Source: KBS-96 sp963722585 (lineage in GTDB: Bacteria > Acidobacteriota > Terriglobia > Bryobacterales > Bryobacteraceae). From it: a DNA stretch of 64,000 nucleotides. Location of the stretch: contig CAVRNU010000064.1 in assembly GCA_963722585.1 (NCBI GenBank), positions 1 through 64,000 of the forward strand, given 5' to 3'. A model generated the notes under the pieces. That model did not search any database, was not told where the DNA came from, and saw only the letters and a program-made list of their open reading frames with translations. Numbering within the stretch: the first letter of the stretch is position 1; every line of letters starts with the position of its first letter. Positions 16,671 through 25,468 of the stretch are shown in pieces. The position numbers were made by a program, and so were the translations under genes.

Positions 16671-17198
16671 CTAAGTGTTCTTCGACCGCCGCGTCCTGCT
16701 CTTGAGTATCTGATTCAATACGAATAGCCCAATCAAACAGGGAACAATTGCAAAATACGGCCAGTAGGAAACAAGTGCCGGGGGTCCGAAGATAACATTC
16801 ACGGTCCCCATGACTTCGGCCCTGGAATCGCCCCGCGTTACAGAAACAGCAGCGGTCCAGTTTCCAGGTTTCGGCAGTTGTGGAAGCGCGGCGTACAGCA
16901 GCTTGTTAGCGGCTTGGGCGTGCGTCGCTTTCATGCTCAAACGCGCGCCCGGCTGGCTCAAGTCCAGGCCGACAGTCGCGTCCAGAACCGGTCGATTGCC
17001 GTCCGCCCACTCGACCAGTACGCTCAAATCGGCTTCGCCGGTTCGCAAGGGAACGGGGCTACTGAATAACGTAATTATGAACGGACCAGAGCGCCGGCGA
17101 AACTGAACCGTGCCCCCGTCGGCGTGAACCGGAATCCGCAAGATGCAGCCCAGCAGCAAGACAAATAGGGCAATCCGGCAAGCTCGATCAGGCATCAA
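16671..17198 (-). CDS. YtkA/FixH-like membrane-anchored periplasmic protein
   Basis: 175 residues: an N-terminal signal/anchor (IALFVLLLGCILRIPVHA), an Ig-like beta domain with the pattern of the YtkA/FixH family (PLRTGEADLSVLVEWADG, then LPKPGNWTAAVSVTRG), and a C-terminal membrane helix (YFAIVPCLIGLFVLNQIL). It overlaps the CtaG-ferredoxin gene by four bases and is last in the respiratory operon. FixH-type proteins help assemble copper or haem in terminal oxidases, so an assembly role here is reasonable inference. I see no obvious metal-binding Cys or Met motif. Confidence 0.7.
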   Translation of the reverse strand: MMPDRACRIALFVLLLGCILRIPVHADGGTVQFRRRSGPFIITLFSSPVPLRTGEADLSVLVEWADGNRPVLDATVGLDLSQPGARLSMKATHAQAANKLLYAALPQLPKPGNWTAAVSVTRGDSRAEVMGTVNVIFGPPALVSYWPYFAIVPCLIGLFVLNQILKSRTRRSKNT

Positions 17199-19480
17199 CT
17201 CATCATTATGCCCCGCATCTGCATTGGTTCAAGCACGATCCAGATAGCAATGCCGTACAATACCACCGCCAGAAACCCCCAGGGCAGAAACACGGCGGCG
17301 GGTCTTGCCCGGTTCATCCGGGTCTTTGAAATGCGCCACGCTAGATAAAGAGTAAGCAAGAGCCCCGCATCAAGCAACAGCATTTGCACCGGTGTCAGCC
17401 ATCGTGGCATGAAGGGGTCTGCCGAAAGCCCCCAGTCCGGTTGAATCGAAAGATGCAAAATCTCGCGAAGAACGCGCTCAACAACCGGCACGATCGCAAA
17501 GAAACCTGTCGCGAGGTGATAAAGCAGGTGCGCCGCCCACATGGCTGCGCCGACGGGCAATAGCGAGAACGCAAACGAAGCGGCCACACGCGTCTTAGGC
17601 CACTTGGGAACCGCGGAACGCGTGCTGATCGCGGCGCAGAGCCAGACTGCGCACGCCGGAACCACAATAACGCCGGCCGCAATCAGCAACCCGATCAGCA
17701 ATGGACGGCTTAGAACTCCGCTCAGCTTCGACTCCATCACGGCGAAAGGTTGGATCATCGCGAAGGCATTTGCGAACGCACCGAACACGACAATCAGAAC
17801 GAGCGCCGCAAGATCGAGCCGGTTCGAGAAGCGGCCGATTGACGATCGATACGGATCGGTAATCAACGTCGAGCCGGGCATGATTGGTAGTAGCGCGACA
17901 TTATCGTGCGGACATGCATGGATGCAATCGAGGCAAAAGGTGCAGTCGAAATTGCCCGCCTTTTTCGGTTGGAAAAGATAGAGCTCACAGCCCCGGTGCG
18001 TCTCGTTGCCGCGTATGCAGTCGAAGGTTTGACACGATTGACAGGTTTTTTGCTTGCGTACTCTGATTTCGAACGGCGATAACAACGAGTTAACGAAATT
18101 GAACTGGCCAAGCGGACAAACGTATTTGCAAAAACTCGCCCCGCGAAAGAACCCGTCGATCGCGAATGCCGCCAAAAAATAGCCAATGACAATCCAGGCT
18201 GTCACGGCAGGGCTGTTCCATAAGCTGAACGCTTCGTAAGCCCACAGATAGGTTAGAAAAAGTCCGGCCGCAAGCCACTTCGAGCGCAAGAAAGATGGCC
18301 AGCGCAAAGTGGGGTTAAAGAACCGGCGTCCGGCTGCGCGCGGAAGCATAAACGGGCACGCCATACAGAACAGATTGCCTACCGCAAGCAAGGCGATCAC
18401 AACCAGCCCTCGCCAATGAATCCACGGCAAAACACCGGCCAAATTCATTGGAGCCATTTGAGGGCCACGAAAACCGTCAACAACGATAGCCACCGCCCCA
18501 GCGAAAGAAACCGACTGCATGAGAGGCCGTGCGTAGCGCCAGCGAAGGAAGGAATTGAGGCCATGAAATAGGCGGAATCGCTCCCTCGCGGTCGCGGCTC
18601 GGTTGAGATTAGCGCGCGATTGTGCTCCTCGCACACCGTGAGAACCGCCGATCAGCCGCATCGCGAGAATCGCCGCTGGAACCAGGTAGAACAGCGATCC
18701 CGGAACCCACATGATGGCGCCGGCCGCAGCCTGATCGCTATGTGGCGAAATGCCGCCGAGTGGCGCTGCCGCATACGTCGGGTACAGAATTTTATCCGCG
18801 AAGACAAACGACGCTGAAATAGCGGTATTGACAATATCGGCGGCAAGCAGATACGGAATTACGGCCCACCCCGACCCCTGCGCACGGCTGGGCCAGGGTT
18901 GAATCACAGGCCACCAAAATAAGCAGGAAGACCAGAAAAAGCATGCATGCTCGACGTTATGCCATGCGGGAGAACGCAGCGCGAGCTCATATAGCGCTGG
19001 AACGTGCCAGGCTACCGCGCTCACGTTATAGGCTGCCCAAGCGAACCACGGCCTGACAAGTACGTCTCCTACGTTGCGGAGCGCAGGCCAGCGCAGGAAC
19101 GGGCCCAGCCCTTCCCTCACGAACGGACGCGGTAAGCCGCGCAGTAAAGGAAGCAGGGGCTGGCCAAGCAGAAGGAGCGGCGGAATAACCATCATGAGCA
19201 GCAGGTGCTGCACCATATGCGACGACAGCAGCAGAGAAGAAAACGCGTCGAGAGGCGACTCGAGCGCCACAAACAGCAGAATCAGCCCTAGCCAAAATAG
19301 AAGCAGCCGCTCGGAGGAGAATTGTTGCGGCAGTACCTTTTGAAGACGCCACCAGCCCCGAAAATAAACGATACCGATAACAAGCAGCAGACCTATAACG
19401 CGAGGATCCAAATTCCACGAGCCAAGCGCCGCAATGGCAACCTTATCCACCTTTCCCGTTTCCCGCTTGCGTGTCTCCAC
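17195..19480 (-). CDS. Fusion of CtaG-type oxidase assembly factor with a polyferredoxin-like membrane protein
   Basis: 761 residues in two parts. Residues about 20-280 are a caa3-type CtaG (copper delivery to oxidase), multi-spanning, with SSHMVQHLLLMMVIPPLLLL and later HACFFWSSCLFWWPV. Residues about 320-760 resemble NapH/CcoG-type ferredoxin membrane proteins: helices, then CKYVCPLGQFNF, CQSCQTFDC and CTFCLDCIHACP, enough Cys for one or two iron-sulphur clusters, then more helices. The linker (NRAATARERF) is encoded by a dispersed repeat at 18579-18602. The start is a GTG, at 19480 inside the end of the cytochrome b gene or at 19450. CcoG reduces copper for oxidase assembly, so the fusion would join copper reduction and insertion in one protein. 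Confidence 0.88.
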   Translation of the reverse strand: METRKRETGKVDKVAIAALGSWNLDPRVIGLLLVIGIVYFRGWWRLQKVLPQQFSSERLLLFWLGLILLFVALESPLDAFSSLLLSSHMVQHLLLMMVIPPLLLLGQPLLPLLRGLPRPFVREGLGPFLRWPALRNVGDVLVRPWFAWAAYNVSAVAWHVPALYELALRSPAWHNVEHACFFWSSCLFWWPVIQPWPSRAQGSGWAVIPYLLAADIVNTAISASFVFADKILYPTYAAAPLGGISPHSDQAAAGAIMWVPGSLFYLVPAAILAMRLIGGSHGVRGAQSRANLNRAATARERFRLFHGLNSFLRWRYARPLMQSVSFAGAVAIVVDGFRGPQMAPMNLAGVLPWIHWRGLVVIALLAVGNLFCMACPFMLPRAAGRRFFNPTLRWPSFLRSKWLAAGLFLTYLWAYEAFSLWNSPAVTAWIVIGYFLAAFAIDGFFRGASFCKYVCPLGQFNFVNSLLSPFEIRVRKQKTCQSCQTFDCIRGNETHRGCELYLFQPKKAGNFDCTFCLDCIHACPHDNVALLPIMPGSTLITDPYRSSIGRFSNRLDLAALVLIVVFGAFANAFAMIQPFAVMESKLSGVLSRPLLIGLLIAAGVIVVPACAVWLCAAISTRSAVPKWPKTRVAASFAFSLLPVGAAMWAAHLLYHLATGFFAIVPVVERVLREILHLSIQPDWGLSADPFMPRWLTPVQMLLLDAGLLLTLYLAWRISKTRMNRARPAAVFLPWGFLAVVLYGIAIWIVLEPMQMRGIMMS
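18579..18602 (-). repeat. Family B repeat (copy 2), inside a coding sequence
   Basis: On the minus strand this matches 10909-10932 at 23 of 24 bases. It lies in the linker between the two domains of the CtaG-ferredoxin fusion and encodes RAATARER. Confidence 0.75.
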
Positions 19481-20933
19481 CGGTCTTTCGAGGGCTCGTG
19501 GGCACGGCCGAATCGCGAGCCGCAGGCCGGTAACTCGGTCTTAGAGTCATCAAATACGAGACGAGAGCGTCCACCTCGGCCGGGTTCATATTTTTTCCGT
19601 AAGCGGGCATGTTGCCTCCGCCCTGAATCACCTGCCGCACGAGCTCAGGCCCAGTCAGCCGCGTCGCCACATCATCAAGGGCTGGACCGCGCTCACCTCC
19701 ATGCCCACCGAGGGAATGACAGGCGCGGCACTGCTTGTTCTGCAGAACCGTCGCTCCACGCATCTCGAGCGGCGTTCGACCCGTCAGATCTTGGGGCGGA
19801 ATCGCGTCCCCACTCCACGCATTCATCTGGGGCGACCACGGCCCAGTGTCTCCCAGGTAGGTCAGCGTCCCCAGCGTCAAGCCGATCAGCAGAACACTCA
19901 AAACCGCAACTGGCCTCCGTTGATAACTCTTCTCGCCGGTGCCCGAAAAGAACGGAAGAGCAAACAGGAAGGCGAGCGCCAAGGCCGGAAAGACGAACAG
20001 GACGAATATTTCCATCCAATCCGGCAAAAGCGCCAGCATCGCGAAAATAGACAGGAAATAGAAATCGGGGCGCGGCACCGTATCCACCTGGGTCGGATCG
20101 GGCGGTCCAGAGGGTCCGGCCGGCCCGAAGATCGCGGAACAGGCCAGAATCGCGATCAGCACCAAAGCGGCGAAGATCAAATCTTTGCCGATGGCGTGGG
20201 GTACGAAAGGCACGCCTTCTTTCTTAATGATTTCTTCGTAGTAAGCTTTGTAGGTCTCTTTTTCGACGGGTCTTCCCGGCTCGGGATATTCGTTGATTCC
20301 CTGCGCCAGCACCAGCCGCAAATGCATGACAACGATGCCAATAATCAACGCCGGAACGATAAAGACATGCAGCGTGAAGAACCGCGAAAGCGTTTCGCCC
20401 GCAATGATCGGCCCGCCCAGCAGCAAATGCACCATCCGGTCGCCAATGAATGGGATGCGGCCGGTGATCGAAGCGCCGATGCCTAGACCCCAGTAGGCGT
20501 CCTCGTCGAACCGCATCACCTCCCCCGTGAACGCCATCGCAAGCGTCGAAATCATCAGGAAGATTCCACTGATCCAGGTCAGCTCACGAGGATACTTGTA
20601 CGCGCCGAAAAGAAACACTTGCACCATGTGCAAGGTCATCAGCGCAACCATGAAGTTCGCTCCCCAATTGTGCATCGCTCTCAAGTACCATCCCAGGTAC
20701 TGGACGTGATTGAGGTATTGGAGGCTGGTCCATGCCTCGTTCGTCGAGGGGACGTAGACGAAGGCCAGCACAGTGCCCGTGACAATCTGCAGTATGAAGC
20801 AAAGCAGCGTCGCGCTCCCGAACACATACCACCAGCTCCCCGAACTGCGCGGCACGTGATGGCCCGCCGTCGATAGAAACAATTCGGTAAGATGCAGCCG
20901 CTTGTCAATCCAGCCGTAGAGTGACTTCAACAT
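19443..20933 (-). CDS. Cytochrome b of a bc complex fused to a C-terminal cytochrome c domain
   Basis: 496 residues, the quinol-oxidising subunit. The haem-b histidines are in HNWGANFMVALMTLH (near residue 88) and HVFIVPALIIGIVVMH (near 189). The Qo motif is PDFY (PRPDFYFL) instead of PEWY, as in low-potential menaquinol-type enzymes. After the last helices a cytochrome c domain (about 395-470) has CRACH and a Met ligand in GGNMPAYG. The fusion would pass electrons towards the oxidase. It is downstream of the Rieske gene by 10 bases and upstream of the CtaG fusion, whose GTG start overlaps its end. In Acidobacteria menaquinone is the usual quinone, which fits. Confidence 0.93.
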   Translation of the reverse strand: MLKSLYGWIDKRLHLTELFLSTAGHHVPRSSGSWWYVFGSATLLCFILQIVTGTVLAFVYVPSTNEAWTSLQYLNHVQYLGWYLRAMHNWGANFMVALMTLHMVQVFLFGAYKYPRELTWISGIFLMISTLAMAFTGEVMRFDEDAYWGLGIGASITGRIPFIGDRMVHLLLGGPIIAGETLSRFFTLHVFIVPALIIGIVVMHLRLVLAQGINEYPEPGRPVEKETYKAYYEEIIKKEGVPFVPHAIGKDLIFAALVLIAILACSAIFGPAGPSGPPDPTQVDTVPRPDFYFLSIFAMLALLPDWMEIFVLFVFPALALAFLFALPFFSGTGEKSYQRRPVAVLSVLLIGLTLGTLTYLGDTGPWSPQMNAWSGDAIPPQDLTGRTPLEMRGATVLQNKQCRACHSLGGHGGERGPALDDVATRLTGPELVRQVIQGGGNMPAYGKNMNPAEVDALVSYLMTLRPSYRPAARDSAVPTSPRKTGGDTQAGNGKGG

Positions 20934-20943
20934 TCCTTGAGCC

Positions 20944-21477
20944 CTAGGAAAGCGGTTCCGCGAGAGTGGGCAGAATGCCGCCGCGAATGAACAACTGGCC
21001 GTTTTCCGTTTTTACAGCGTATTCGAACAAGCCTCGGGGAGGAGGACCCGCCGCCCGGCCGCCATCTTCGTAATACGCTCCGCCATGGCACGGGCAAAGA
21101 AACAGTTTCGATTCCTGAAACCACCGCACCGGACACCCCAGGTGAGTGCAGTTGATGGCAAATACCTGAAACTTGCTCTCGTCAAGGCGTCGTACCCAGC
21201 ACGGAATTTCAGCGGTGGCCCCGTCCCATGGCCGCGTGAAAGGATTCCTATACGTCGCCAATCGCGTCTGGCCCGTTGGATACCGGCTCAGGTCTCCCAG
21301 ATTGATCCACTCTTGGGGGGCGATCCTTTTCTTGGCGAACGCGGAGAACACGTAGCCTACGATCGGTATCGCCACCAGCACACCGGCGATGGCATTCAAA
21401 GCCGCGCCCATGCTAAACAAAATGTTCCGCCGGCTCGGTGTCGATACATCCGCCGGCGCATCGCCCTGGTTGATCAC
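20944..21477 (-). CDS. Rieske iron-sulphur protein of the bc complex
   Basis: 177 residues: N-terminal anchor helix (LNAIAGVLVAIPIVGYVFSA) and a Rieske domain with box I CTHLGC and box II CPCHGG that bind the 2Fe-2S cluster. Gly after CPCHG, where high-potential proteins have Ser, is typical of menaquinol-type complexes. The start is the GTG at 21477, overlapping the stop of the cytochrome c gene (GTGA), with AGGAG 8-9 bases upstream; longer readings of this frame are artefacts. It moves electrons from cytochrome b to the cytochrome c domains. Confidence 0.93.
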   Translation of the reverse strand: MINQGDAPADVSTPSRRNILFSMGAALNAIAGVLVAIPIVGYVFSAFAKKRIAPQEWINLGDLSRYPTGQTRLATYRNPFTRPWDGATAEIPCWVRRLDESKFQVFAINCTHLGCPVRWFQESKLFLCPCHGGAYYEDGGRAAGPPPRGLFEYAVKTENGQLFIRGGILPTLAEPLS

Positions 21478-22274
21478 TGTGTCGTCTCTCCTGCGTACTG
21501 CGGGCGCTGCGAAGCCAGCCACGCCACTATGTCCGAAATCTCCTGATCGGTTGTCGGATGACCAGGTATGCGGTTCCGCCAATCGGGCATGCCCCAATCG
21601 ATCCGTCCCACAATCATCGTCGTGCGCAACTCCTGGTCGCTGGCGAGCGCGAGAAAATGCGGATCCAAAATCGGCCCCGCCGCGCCCTTGAATTGTCCGA
21701 ATCCATGACACATCATGCAATTCTTCTCGTAAGCAAGCTGGCCATGTTGAGCGTCGCCCGGAGGAGCCTTCCCGACGCTATACACCGGCACGGGTGTGCC
21801 TTGAAAATCGACATTGCGTGACCATTCGCGCTCCATGCCGTCCACAATTGCCTTGATCTGATTCTCCATCAGCGTTCCGCCCTGGTCCTTCCCCATAGCC
21901 GGCATCGGCGTTCCCTTCCGGCCGTTCTTGATCGTGTTGTAGATGGCCTCGCGGTCCGCAACAGCCAGATAAACTGGATCGTTTAGCCGCGGCGCCGCCC
22001 CTTTCATGCCATTCTCGCCATGGCACCCAGCGCAGTTCTGCGCAAACAACTCGTGAAAGTCTGTCACCTCGACGGGTACCGGCGTTTTATCGAGCCTTTG
22101 CGGTTCCCCACAGCTTGAAACAATCAAAATACACGACAAAATTAAGGAGCCGGAAGCGTAAGCGACCGGCCGTGGGGCACGCTTTAGCGTGCTGGAGCGA
22201 GCTTCAGCTTGCTCTGTCGAACCGTGGGCTACAGCCCACTGCGGCACGCTGAAGCGTGCGCCACGAGCGGTCAT
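21474..22274 (-). CDS. Dihaem cytochrome c lipoprotein
   Basis: 266 residues with two cytochrome c domains: CAGCH near residue 81 and CMMCH near 187, with Met ligands such as GTPMPAMG and WGMPDW. It probably plays the cytochrome c1 role between the bc complex and the oxidase. A lipobox (ILIVSSC) lies at about residue 55, after an unusually long N-terminal stretch encoded by palindromic repeats (22146-22259). Even so, the start at 22274 looks real: AGAGGAG precedes it, and it overlaps the previous stop (ATGA). The repeats have therefore expanded the N-region in frame. Confidence 0.88.
   Translation of the reverse strand: MTARGARFSVPQWAVAHGSTEQAEARSSTLKRAPRPVAYASGSLILSCILIVSSCGEPQRLDKTPVPVEVTDFHELFAQNCAGCHGENGMKGAAPRLNDPVYLAVADREAIYNTIKNGRKGTPMPAMGKDQGGTLMENQIKAIVDGMEREWSRNVDFQGTPVPVYSVGKAPPGDAQHGQLAYEKNCMMCHGFGQFKGAAGPILDPHFLALASDQELRTTMIVGRIDWGMPDWRNRIPGHPTTDQEISDIVAWLASQRPQYAGETTQ
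22146..22170 (+). repeat. Family A palindromic repeat
   Basis: Core GGAAGCGTAAGCGACC, flanked by GGAGCC and GGC. It matches 38966-38990 (minus strand) at 24 of 25 bases and 49534-49558 at about 21. Here it is inside the cytochrome c gene, just before the lipobox codons. Confidence 0.75.
22177..22259. repeat. Cluster of four palindromes within a coding sequence
   Basis: There are four consecutive hairpins: GCACGC/GCGTGC (22177-22192), GAGCGAGC/GCTTGCTC with one mismatch (22195-22214), GTGGGCT/AGCCCAC (22224-22239) and GCACGCT/AGCGTGC (22244-22259). The first and last are related. Together they encode most of the first 35 residues of the cytochrome c lipoprotein. Confidence 0.85.
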
Positions 22275-23128
22275 CGGTTCTCCTCTTCCGATCCGCTCTC
22301 GTCGAACCGGCCTTCAATAGCCGCGCGTTCCAGGAACGGAACATTCTGCATTGTGTCGATGCGTTGTGTTTTCGCGGCGACGAATCCCGCAACAGCGCCA
22401 AAGCCGATCTGGCAGATAACGAACCAAACCCAATTAACCCGCTGATTCAGCGCCGGGTTGGTCAGATTCAAAGTGGCCGCCAGCAGCCCGCTCCAGAAAA
22501 GCGGCACGACGAAGCCCGCCCATATCGGCGCGCGGCGCGGAAACATTGGCAGCGTCACTGCGTACAGGACGCCTACCAGAATCGAAATCAGGCCGTGCGC
22601 CACGAACGCAATTCCAAATGCTACTGGATTAAACGCGCGCAATCCCTCGACTGTAGAATTCGCCATCGAAGGGATTATCATCGCAGCCAGCAAATTGATT
22701 GGATACCAGATGCTGTGCTGCGCGAAGATTCCATAGGCGCACGCCAATCCTGCCATCGCCGCTCCACCGGCCAATCCGCACCATAAACCCGCCGTGTAGG
22801 GATGAACCTTTTCAGGTATCCGCATGCGGTGATGCCCCACCCCAACTCGCAGAGTAGCTACCGAACGCGAGCTTACGCGAACCGGAGCCGCCCGCTCTTC
22901 CGGATAGCGCCGCTCTACGAATTCGTGCTGCTCGTGTGGAATCACTTTCGGCCACCAGCCGAAGGCCGCCCGCAACAGAATCACGATACCAATAATGCTG
23001 ACAGCGATATTTGTCACCAGCCCGGCCGCAAGCAGCGTGATGCCGAAGGCCAAGACCATCGGCCAAAACGTCGGCGCGGGCATCTCGATCGTGTTCTTAG
23101 GTTGCTCCTCGCTGTGATTCTCCGCCAT
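22271..23128 (-). CDS. Membrane protein with N-terminal cytochrome oxidase subunit IV-like segment
   Basis: 285 residues. The N-terminal 60 (MPAPTFWPMVLAFGITLLAA, then a second helix) look like a small oxidase subunit IV. The remainder is a membrane domain with about five helices (for example AGLWCGLAGGAAMAGLACAY and AFVAHGLISILVGVLYAVTL) that I cannot name. The start at 23128 lies 2 bases after the subunit III stop with GGAAGA upstream. It overlaps the cytochrome c start by 4 bases. Its place between subunit III and cytochrome c suggests a structural role joining oxidase and bc complex; this is inference. Confidence 0.75.
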   Translation of the reverse strand: MAENHSEEQPKNTIEMPAPTFWPMVLAFGITLLAAGLVTNIAVSIIGIVILLRAAFGWWPKVIPHEQHEFVERRYPEERAAPVRVSSRSVATLRVGVGHHRMRIPEKVHPYTAGLWCGLAGGAAMAGLACAYGIFAQHSIWYPINLLAAMIIPSMANSTVEGLRAFNPVAFGIAFVAHGLISILVGVLYAVTLPMFPRRAPIWAGFVVPLFWSGLLAATLNLTNPALNQRVNWVWFVICQIGFGAVAGFVAAKTQRIDTMQNVPFLERAAIEGRFDESGSEEENR

Positions 23129-23130
23129 GG

Positions 23131-23724
23131 CTATCTTCCAATGAGGTAAACCACCGTGAACACCACCGCCCACACCGCGTCCACAAAGTGCCAGTACCAC
23201 GACAGAAACATAACGCGCCGCTCCTGCCTCTGCATCGGAAACCCCCTCATGGTCGCGATGAAAACAATCAGCAGAAAAGTCAATCCCACAATCACGTGGC
23301 TTGCATGCAAACCCACCAGCATGTAAAACGTCGTTCCAAACAGATTCGTCGAGATTCTGAGATTCTTTTCGTAAATCAGGAAATGCCATTCGCTCGCCGT
23401 CTGATGGATGAACTCCGCTCCCAGCAGAATCGTTACCGCCCACCACAGCCTGAAGGCTCCCAAATTCGCGCGCTTCAGCGCATGTTCCGCCATCACAATC
23501 GTCCCGCTGCTCGAGAACAAACAAATCGATGCCCATATCGGCAGCTCGAGGACGTCTCTCGGATACGGCCCATTAACGCTCTTCCCGATGTAGTAAAGGT
23601 ACGCGACAACAAAAATCGAAAACAGCGCGGTCTCGGTGATGATTAGCGAGATAATCCCCACAGCGCCGCGATCGGGTGTTTTCCATTCAGTCAGCTCAGC
23701 CGGAGTTGTCGTAATCGAAGCCAT
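23131..23724 (-). CDS. ctaE: Cytochrome c oxidase subunit III
   Basis: 197 residues, five predicted helices, as in short bacterial subunits III. Typical segments are ETALFSIFVVAYLYYIG, FYMLVGLHASHVIVGLTFLL and WYWHFVDAVWAVVFTVVYL. It has no cofactor and stabilises subunit I. The ATG at 23724 has GAGAGGGA upstream. It is 46 bases downstream of subunit I. Confidence 0.95.
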   Translation of the reverse strand: MASITTTPAELTEWKTPDRGAVGIISLIITETALFSIFVVAYLYYIGKSVNGPYPRDVLELPIWASICLFSSSGTIVMAEHALKRANLGAFRLWWAVTILLGAEFIHQTASEWHFLIYEKNLRISTNLFGTTFYMLVGLHASHVIVGLTFLLIVFIATMRGFPMQRQERRVMFLSWYWHFVDAVWAVVFTVVYLIGR

Positions 23725-23770
23725 AAGTCCCTCTCTTGAATCGCGCACAACACCTGAAACCGGCTGTGCG

Positions 23771-25453
23771 CTAAGCCTCGTACTTCCAGTCCGGATCTTC
23801 CGGATGCTTTAAATCCCATAAAGGCCGGCTGCTTCGTACCTCCGGCGATTGCTCGAAGTTATATTCGGGAGGCGGCGATGTCGTAGCCCACTCGAGCGTC
23901 CAACCGTCCCATGGGTCGTCTCCCGCAACTTCTCCATGGCGCAGCGAGTGAATCACGTTCCACGCAAATACCAGCACGCCCACTGCCTGCACAACGGCCC
24001 CAATCGTCGACATCATGTTCAGCGCTTCCCAGCCGCGGCCGGCCTCATACGTATAAATCCGCCGCGGCATGCCCAGAATACCTAGAAAATGTTGGGGCAT
24101 GAACGTCAGATTGAACCCGATACAAAACAGCCAGAAGTGCCACTTGCCCAACTTCTCGCTCAGCATGCGTCCGGTCGCTTTCGGGAACCAATAGTAGATG
24201 GCCGCGAACACCCCAAAAACAAAGCCGCCCGCCAGTGTGTAATGGAAATGAGCAACCAAAAAATACGACTTGCTGAGCTGCCAGTCGAATGGAGCGACGC
24301 CCAGCATGATGCCTGTCAGCCCGGCACATAGAAACTGGAATAGAAACGCGACACAAAACAACATCGGCGTTGCGAAGCGGATCTTTCCGCCATACATCGT
24401 CGCCGTCCAATTGAAGATCTTTATTCCGGTTGGAACTGAGATAGTCATTGTCGATGCGGCGAAGAAAATATTCCCCACCGACGTCATTCCAATCGTGAAC
24501 ATGTGGTGCGCCCACACGCCAGTGCTGATGAACCCGATCGCGACAATCGCAGCGACCATGGCCGACCGCCCGAAAATCGGCTTCCGCGAGAACACGGGAA
24601 CCACTTCCGATAACGTGGCGAAGGCCGGGAAAATCAGTATGTAGACCTCCGGATGCCCGAATATCCAGAAGAAATGCTCCCACAGGACCGCTGAGCCGCC
24701 CGCTTGCGTGTTGAAAAAATTCGCGCCCAAGTACCGGTCAGCCAGCAGCATGAACTGCGCGGCCGAAAGCGGAGGAAGGGCGATCAGAATCAGCCAGGAG
24801 TCAGTCAGCATCGTCCACACGAAAATCGGCATTTTCGCCAGCGTCATTCCTTTGCATCGCATCGAAAGCGTTGTCGCGATCACGTTGATCGCGCTCGCGA
24901 TGCTCCCCACGCCGGCAACCAGAATTCCAAGAGCCCAGTAATCGGTCGAATTGCCGCGCGAAAACGCCTTGGCTGTCAGAGGGCTATAGGCAAACCAACC
25001 AACGTCGGGAGCCGATCCCACTCCGCTCAACCCTCCTCCGCCCACGTAGCTGAAATACAGTAGGAAGCCGCCGAACAGGAACATCCAGAAACCGAACGCG
25101 TTCAACCGCGGAAACGCCATGTCTCGCGCGCCGATCATCAGCGGAATCAGGTAATTCGACATCCCCGCTACAATCGGCATCCCCACCAGAAACACCATCG
25201 TGGTCCCGTGCATCGTGAACAGCCGGTTAAACGTGTCGGCCGGTACGAAGTGGTTATTCGGTATCGCGAGCTGAATGCGTATCACGATCGCGAACGCTCC
25301 GGCTACCAGCAGAAAGAAGATAGCCGAAATCATGTACATCAGCCCCAGCTTCTTGTGATCGACGGTCGCTACCCAGTCATAGAGCAATTCCGATAGTGAC
25401 AAGTCGCGCCGGCGCCGCCTTGGACGTTCCAACGGGTAATCAAGGGTTGACAT
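23771..25453 (-). CDS. ctaD: Cytochrome c oxidase subunit I
   Basis: 560 residues, the catalytic haem-copper subunit reducing oxygen to water and pumping protons. Ligands and motifs are visible: FTMHGTTMVFL (haem a), FGHPEVYILIFPAF with the cross-linked His-Tyr and the Glu of A-family oxidases, AHHMFTIGM for CuB, and VAHFHYTLAGG for haem a3. The Glu in the HPEV segment points to type A1. GAGAGGGA precedes the start. It is 15 bases downstream of subunit II. Confidence 0.97.
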   Translation of the reverse strand: MSTLDYPLERPRRRRRDLSLSELLYDWVATVDHKKLGLMYMISAIFFLLVAGAFAIVIRIQLAIPNNHFVPADTFNRLFTMHGTTMVFLVGMPIVAGMSNYLIPLMIGARDMAFPRLNAFGFWMFLFGGFLLYFSYVGGGGLSGVGSAPDVGWFAYSPLTAKAFSRGNSTDYWALGILVAGVGSIASAINVIATTLSMRCKGMTLAKMPIFVWTMLTDSWLILIALPPLSAAQFMLLADRYLGANFFNTQAGGSAVLWEHFFWIFGHPEVYILIFPAFATLSEVVPVFSRKPIFGRSAMVAAIVAIGFISTGVWAHHMFTIGMTSVGNIFFAASTMTISVPTGIKIFNWTATMYGGKIRFATPMLFCVAFLFQFLCAGLTGIMLGVAPFDWQLSKSYFLVAHFHYTLAGGFVFGVFAAIYYWFPKATGRMLSEKLGKWHFWLFCIGFNLTFMPQHFLGILGMPRRIYTYEAGRGWEALNMMSTIGAVVQAVGVLVFAWNVIHSLRHGEVAGDDPWDGWTLEWATTSPPPEYNFEQSPEVRSSRPLWDLKHPEDPDWKYEA

Positions 25454-25468
25454 TCAAATCCCTCTCGC

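Noticed and set aside
20944..21720. A 258-residue reading of the Rieske gene
   Set aside because: The first 81 codons are antisense-like and lie within the cytochrome c gene; the GTG at 21477 has a good ribosome site and overlaps the stop of that gene.
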